From Syncephalis fuscata (taxonomy: Eukaryota > Zoopagomycota > Zoopagomycetes > Zoopagales > Piptocephalidaceae): a stretch of DNA of 64,000 nt. Position 1 is the stretch's first letter. The number at the start of each line of letters is the position of its first letter. Of this stretch, positions 58,042-64,000 are shown piece after piece. The notes below the pieces were generated by a model. The model did no database searches. It saw only the letters and a program-made list of their open reading frames with translations, and had not been told where the DNA came from. Where the stretch lies: NCBI GenBank assembly GCA_025786725.1, contig JAHLTZ010000008.1:186001-250000 (forward strand), in the 5' to 3' direction. The position numbers and the translations under genes are program-made.

Positions 58042-59118
58042 AATTGTTTATATAGTGTATATCAACTAAAGTTTCTTTAGTTGGAAATAGCCAGGCTAGC
58101 TTAGTAGATGGGAATGAAGTTAGAGCTGATGAATAAAGATGAGCTTGGATGAGCTAGCTATCAATAAAAACTCTCATAGTTATAACTTTTAGTGCCGCTT
58201 TAGGCTTCTGGCTTTTATTTTACTTTGCACACCCCATTCAGCAAATCATTTTACGCAATCGATCGTAATAAATTGAATAATTTATTTGTGTTTAAATCAT
58301 CATTCAAATAAATATTAACGTAATGTTATTGTCCATTATTATTTCCATAAAATAGAATTGATTAAATGTAATTGAAAATCGTATTAGTAACTGTTATTCT
58401 AAACATTTAAATAACAATGTAACATACCATTTGATTTCTTTAAAACATTTAAAATTGCTTATTATTATTATCCATGTGTAGAAAGATTGATTAAACATTA
58501 ATAGAAGTAACATGATTGCAATTCCATATCATTCTGCATTTGTTGTTATTGCATCTATGTACATCTTATATTATTGCATCTGAATAATATTTTCTATTTT
58601 CTAATATTGTACTATTGCATTTTAGGCATATTTGCGATATAAATTAATATTAATATAATTAGTATAAAGTCGTTTATTAAACAGCTACTTTCCCTATAGC
58701 TAATCTGACTAAATAAATGGCATTTGAACAATTAAATTCATAATGACAATATACATATCAAAGCAATAATAAAGATAACTAATTAATTACATTATTGTAT
58801 TGATAATTACATATAAATTAATTAATGTTGGATGTAATATTATACATGTTATAGCGATGAATAAGTGTTTAATTGTATTTAAAAGTATTAAGAAAAAGGT
58901 GATGAAATGGATAAATAAAAATGTGAGAGTACAATAGCCCCAAATTTCTAAACTACATCGGCTCAGTTCGCGTTTTTTTTACTTGCTGTCAATTCATTTT
59001 TTCATATGCCTTTTTGGGAATCGTCGCTTGTAATTCCTATATTTTTATGCAATACGATCTACTTATGAAGACGGTGGTATAAGTGCTGTTTAAATACCAG
59101 CCTCTACTACAAGTTGTT
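58042..59118. other. Intergenic, divergent upstream regions
   Basis: About 1.1 kb, very AT-rich, between the RDEL protein and the Mus7-like gene. No gene recognised. Confidence 0.45.
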
Positions 59119-62100
59119 ATGGTGGTGCCAACAGCAGTAGAAGACAAGCAGGCTTTATTAAATACAATGCGAAAAAGCACGACCAGAGAAGGAGAACGGG
59201 TGAGTCGTGAGCGCGTAAATCGATTTCGCGCGCAATTTCTTCAATATGACGCGCCTCCGCCGCGTATTACAGCACCGTTAACTGAAACTATTACGCGACC
59301 TGCATCGCCAACCTTTGACGTAGCTTCAGTTGATAAACTATCAAATAGTATTGGTAAGTAATAATTGGTTACTATTCATAGCTTTTACTAATATTTGTAT
59401 TCATAGTGACGGAATCACCAACTAAGAAACGACTACCATCTACATCGTCATTTCTACCATGTTATATTTTAAACGACGAACAGTCAATACCATGGCCATT
59501 AAAATCAGATACAATTGAATCTAACAATAAAATGGCACTCATTGAAGAATTCCCCCCAATAGAAGATATCCTATTAGGTGACCAGTTACATGAATGGACT
59601 ACAACAATGTCACAACGACCATCAAATGATATTAGTGGCTCAAATACTCATATTAATACAAATCCAAATTCAACTATAAATACTATTGAGTTAATAGAAG
59701 ATTCCATGTCAACTATTATTTCTACTGAACATCTATCGTCTCAAGAATATGCTCAAGCTATGATAGCTTCACCATCCACATCTAATGGCGCAGTATCATC
59801 GGCTATTCAAGAAAGACATCAATATCCACTCCGTCAAAGAAAAGCCATATCTCTATTTCCATACACGCTCAACACATGGACCCGACATGATAATATACCA
59901 GTAGAACATACTGTTGATACAAGTATATTATATGAACCAATGCAGGATAACACTGAAGAAGCGGCTAATTATCATGAATTAGAACACAACTTTATGCCAC
60001 ATGATAGTGAAACAGATACTATAGAACATTTACCATCAATACAAAGTTCTTCTAATCGTCGACCAAAAACAAGACGACAACCAACATCGGGCGTATTAAT
60101 GGATAATTCCATTGATGAACAAGAGAATATACCATTAATGGAATTAATTGCTCGTCGTCTTGTAGAACGAGCACAACAACAACAACAAGTAACAAAAAAT
60201 TTATTACTAAATACTACTATAACAAAGACCAATAGTACATCTATGTCACCAACACTATCGACACTATCACCATCACCATCACCATCTTCTAATGTACACT
60301 TTAGTAATGTTATTACGGTCTTATCAAGCGATGAAGAAGAATCTACAACAGCCAATTCAAATAATCGTCGAACAAAACGACGTATTCTTGAATCAAGTGA
60401 ATCAGAAAACGAATTATTTGTATCAGACCAAGAAGAACAAATAGCAGTGCCTATTCGCTATAAAGTACCACGTAAAGTAACTGCTGGAGATCTTCGAGGA
60501 AAATTACCTGCTTCATTTATTAAAGTTAATCAATTAGATCAATGGCATCGACGATCTACACCTGCTATGACATCTTTACACTCTAATAGAATAACACCGG
60601 TCAATACTTTTAATGAATCTGGATCTGAATTAATGCCACACACCTCACCAGTACTTCTTCCAATGGATGCACTTGATACTGTACATGAAGATGTATTTGC
60701 TAGAGATGAACCATTATCAGATCCTATTACAGCTCATCTTTCAATATCTAATAATAACGAACATGATAACATGTCGTTAGATGAATCAATTGATCTATTA
60801 GATGATATGGAACAGCCATTGGATGATGTATCATCAAGTGATATGGAAGACAATACCTTCCATCCTGGTTATTTTCCATTTAATAGCTCAATTACACGTA
60901 AATACACATTAAATACCAATAATAAGACTACAAGACCTTCATCTCAGCCCAAACCATTAAATACACGACTTTTATCGCATTCTAAACAGCAATCAAATAC
61001 ACGACCACTTTGTAAATCAACTGTAAAATATCCATCATATCAACGTAAAAATACCACAAGTCATGTATCAACCAACAGAGCACGTAAAACATTTACTAGT
61101 AATCCAGTTCAATCACGACTTCGTTCTTCAATATCTGTAAATCCGTTTTTACGTAATTATCATCAATATATAGTACAGTATAAACAACATAATGCATCTA
61201 GACGCTCTTTATCACCCCCTCAATTCCTTACTATTGCTCATCGACAACTATGCCGTCCATTATCAACCAATGTTACCGCTTATTACGATGTTCCACGTCA
61301 AAAGCTAATATCCATACAAGAACCAGCGATGAAACGACACGCAGCTAGAAAAAGACTATTATTGTAAGTAGTTGATAATTACATATTTGCTATTTATACT
61401 AAATGATCTACTATCTAGTAAATCAGCACCAAGTAGTGGTCGATCCATTAATGACAATATGAATCAACAGCTATCACCAAATGTTGATACTACAACGAAT
61501 CATATTACATTAAATGATCTACCTTGTCCGACAAATAGTAATTATAATAGAGTGATTAGACTAACTATCAAGGATGCCTTTAATTATTATAAAAATGCTG
61601 GAGACGATAGAGATGCCATAGCACGGGAATGGCAGTGCTTTAATCATTCTATTAGTCTATTATCTGATAGAACAACGCTATTACAGCTGATACCATTTCA
61701 ATTAACTTGTATTATAGACTATTTACGTAGTCTATTACTTGTATCGGATACTCAACCATACAGCGGATCTAATAAGGAAGAGACTTGTCGACAAGTATTC
61801 GATATGATTAATTTATTTATTCGGAAACAGTTTATTCATCCACAAATACTACCGCCTTCTTTAGAGGAAACTGCATCTTTTGTATCATTGCTAGAACAGT
61901 TCTTTTATCAACTTGTTCCACTAATGGATACATTAACTGATGTAACTATTGATAGACCAGGCATATCGTTACTTGTAGAAACAAAAAGTGCTACTATCCA
62001 ATGGCTTAGTCTATTAGGGATGCCTGTTTTGTGGCAATCTCAACCCATAGATGATCATTCTAGTCCATCAGATGTAGCATATCAAGCAGCTAGTCTATCG

Positions 62101-64000
62101 TCACAAGTAGCAGTGCAACTATTGCCACTACTCTATCAATTAACAAATACACCTATTATTGCTATATTAAAGACTATGTATACAGGCGATTATGGCATCC
62201 TCCAATTAAAGATCAATGGCTTGTTGAAGCGTGGTGTGTCATTATACGACTACTTGGACCTGACGATTTCTGGCGCGAATTTAATATTCTACTTTGTCGT
62301 TCACTTGGTCATCAGGAAGTACGGCATTTACCAATCACTAATTGGTCATTGTTATCGGATCGTATCTCTTCTAATGATCGTGACAATTACGTCAATGGAT
62401 TATTGTGGGTGCTCATTTAGAAAGATTGGCCTTTAAGAGTGAACAAGATAATTACCCTACAGCACTGCATCGTATTAAATATTATGAGCGTGATACGAAT
62501 TGGACACTCTTACATTTACTTATTAAAGCAGCCATTGAGCAAGGAACACCACGTATTATTGAAGCATTATTTACGACAAGTTGGCAGTGTGTCACTTGGT
62601 TTGAATGGACAGCAAGTATACCATTAATTAAACTCGCTTATCAATACTTTGATCAGCAGCAATTTATGGATAGTCAATATCCAGCCGTATTTTCATCGTT
62701 TCTTGAACTGATTCGAACGAGTATAACATCGATGGTGGAACAGTAAGTATTGGCTGGATAGTATATTAACCATGTTATCTAATTATATTATAATATTCTA
62801 GTATCAATACACGTAATGATGTGGATCGTACACATGAATTGCGTCTATTATCGGGTCTAGTATCGCGTCTTATTCCAACCCGTATTATAAGATTTTCTTC
62901 TAATTTAAATGATCCTTCGTTATCTCGTGTATTGTCACAGCGACATGGGCAATTATACAATCATTGTATGCTTATTCTAACACTGGCCGATGCCACCTTA
63001 TCCATTATTGATAGACCATTTGCCGATTTGCTATTTCAATTTCTGCCACCAGATACTACAGATATTGCAGCCAAGCGTATCTGTCTTGATCAATGTAGTC
63101 AATTGGTGCATATCTATTATCGCCATGAACGTGTACCTATTGATGTATTGGCTGTATTGTCACATCAATTACAATTGCCTATAACGACTATAATTCATCA
63201 TCAACAGTTATAGATCAATCAAATTTGAGTACATTATGGAGGGCAAAACAGACGGCCAAGGAACAATGGATTGAATCAATACTGATGCAGTATACACGGA
63301 TATTAACGGGTATTGCACGTCAGTTTAGTAGTAATCTAAATGCTTTATCGCCATTATTACTTGATCAAGGTAAATGGTTTGTACTATTTGATTAACTAGT
63401 TAATTAACCTAATTTCCTTCTACTATGATATAGCTTGGTATCAAGTTGTTACGGCAACGAATCAAAGATTTCCAGCACAAATTCGTAAATGCGCACTTCA
63501 ATTGGCTCAAAAAATCTTAGATGCTTGGGTATCTTTACCAATAATAACCACGACTATGACTGAACCATGTAAGTTGGAATTGATAGAATAATAGTGCATA
63601 TGTAGTAATATAATTACAGATGATATAGAAATGCAAATACAAAAGGTAATTAATTAATTAATTATAGATAATAGAGTATAGAGTATAGACTAATTAAAGC
63701 TATTAAAAGACTATAGATCAGTATTTACTTGTACCATTACACCAGCTTATTCTACGCGGATCTATTCACAGTGGGTATTAATAAAACATAGAAATTAGAT
63801 ATTGATATAATATAATACTAGATTTACTACCATTAGGAGAAGAGAAAACAGTCAAGGATGCAATATTTGTACAATTCATTGAACTATTTGCTCATTGTAC
63901 ATGGGCCATGGTACGACGTCGTGCAAAGGTAATGACTATTCAAATAGTGAATATGCATAATTAAACAACCATTGCTATTATTTAGTCATGGGAAAGTTTT
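59119..64000 (+). CDS. Mus7/Mms22-like genome-stability protein, 3' end beyond window
   Basis: Mms22 (Mus7 in S. pombe) acts with the Rtt101 cullin ligase at damaged replication forks. Exons: 59119-59353, 59407-61363, 61419-62742, 62797 onward and several short ones to the window edge. The N-terminal 750 residues are low complexity with acidic SSDEEES and SESENELFVSDQEE blocks, then KVTAGDLRGKLPASFIKVNQ, resembling the L-P-A-S-W/F-x-x-x-D motif of Mus7. The C-terminal part is helical (EAWCVIIRLLGPDDFWREFN, TLWRAKQTAKEQWIESILMQ, FPAQIRKCALQLAQKIL). Three -1 breaks occur: 62172-62180 (AAA), 62406-62412 (GGG) and about 63205, each repaired by one base. Family assignment is by motif memory and moderately sure. 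Confidence 0.6.

Overview
The window looks like a piece of a low-GC, intron-rich fungal nuclear genome, most likely from an early-diverging filamentous (zygomycete-grade) fungus. The gene set is fungal: stand-alone imidazoleglycerol-phosphate dehydratase (HIS3), C-5 sterol desaturase (ERG3), lanosterol 14-alpha demethylase (CYP51), a Slm1-type BAR/PH protein, TFIIF alpha and a Mus7/Mms22-like protein. An augmin subunit (HAUS3-like) has also been kept, although yeasts lost it. Introns are about 50-80 nt, with gtaag(t) donors and (a/t)tag acceptors. The assignment is an inference from gene content; no species is claimed.

Layout. 1-6.98 kb: AT-rich, no convincing gene. 7.0-8.8 kb: homeodomain transcription factor. 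9.3-10.2 kb: dispersed repeat, followed by a tiny secreted-peptide gene (10.3 kb). 10.7-17.8 kb: dense block with TPT1, ERG3, a Bet1/Sft1 SNARE, HAUS3, an OST5/TMEM258-type oligosaccharyltransferase subunit and a small secreted protein. 18.1-20.2 kb: cytochrome P450. 22.4-23.1 kb: a second secreted-peptide gene that appears to be assembled from seven consecutive 3-nt microexons. 23.8-28.1 kb: an unknown protein and the Slm1-like BAR/PH protein. 29.1-35.6 kb: TFIIF alpha, dithiol glutaredoxin and a SMARCD/SWIB subunit of SWI/SNF. 36.5-39.4 kb: CYP51 and HIS3, tail to tail. 39.6-40.2 kb: a second microexon array. 40.6-44.0 kb: MAD1. 45.1 kb: WW-domain/glycine-zipper protein. 45.7-53.5 kb: accessory-looking stretch with a broken alpha/beta hydrolase, a 26-bp tandem repeat, a dispersed repeat family, an F-box-like gene and a secreted beta-trefoil-like protein. 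54.3 kb: 5S rRNA with tRNA-Gly(GCC) 6 nt downstream. 54.9-58.0 kb: isovaleryl-CoA dehydrogenase and a MANF/SAP-like ER protein ending in RDEL. 59.1 kb to the end: Mus7/Mms22-like genome-stability protein, running off the window.

Shared themes. CYP51 and ERG3 are both ergosterol-pathway enzymes. HAUS3 and MAD1 serve the spindle. TFIIF alpha and SMARCD serve transcription and chromatin. BET1, OST5 and the RDEL protein serve the secretory pathway.

Two things stand out. First, the small secreted-peptide family (10.3, 22.4 and 39.7 kb) has runs of single-codon microexons in two members and an intronless third member of matching length. Second, about sixteen otherwise well-conserved genes or exons carry a -1 reading-frame break, always equivalent to one missing base and often in a homopolymer, which points to uncorrected deletion errors in the assembly. 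Gene spans below run from start codon to stop codon, introns included.
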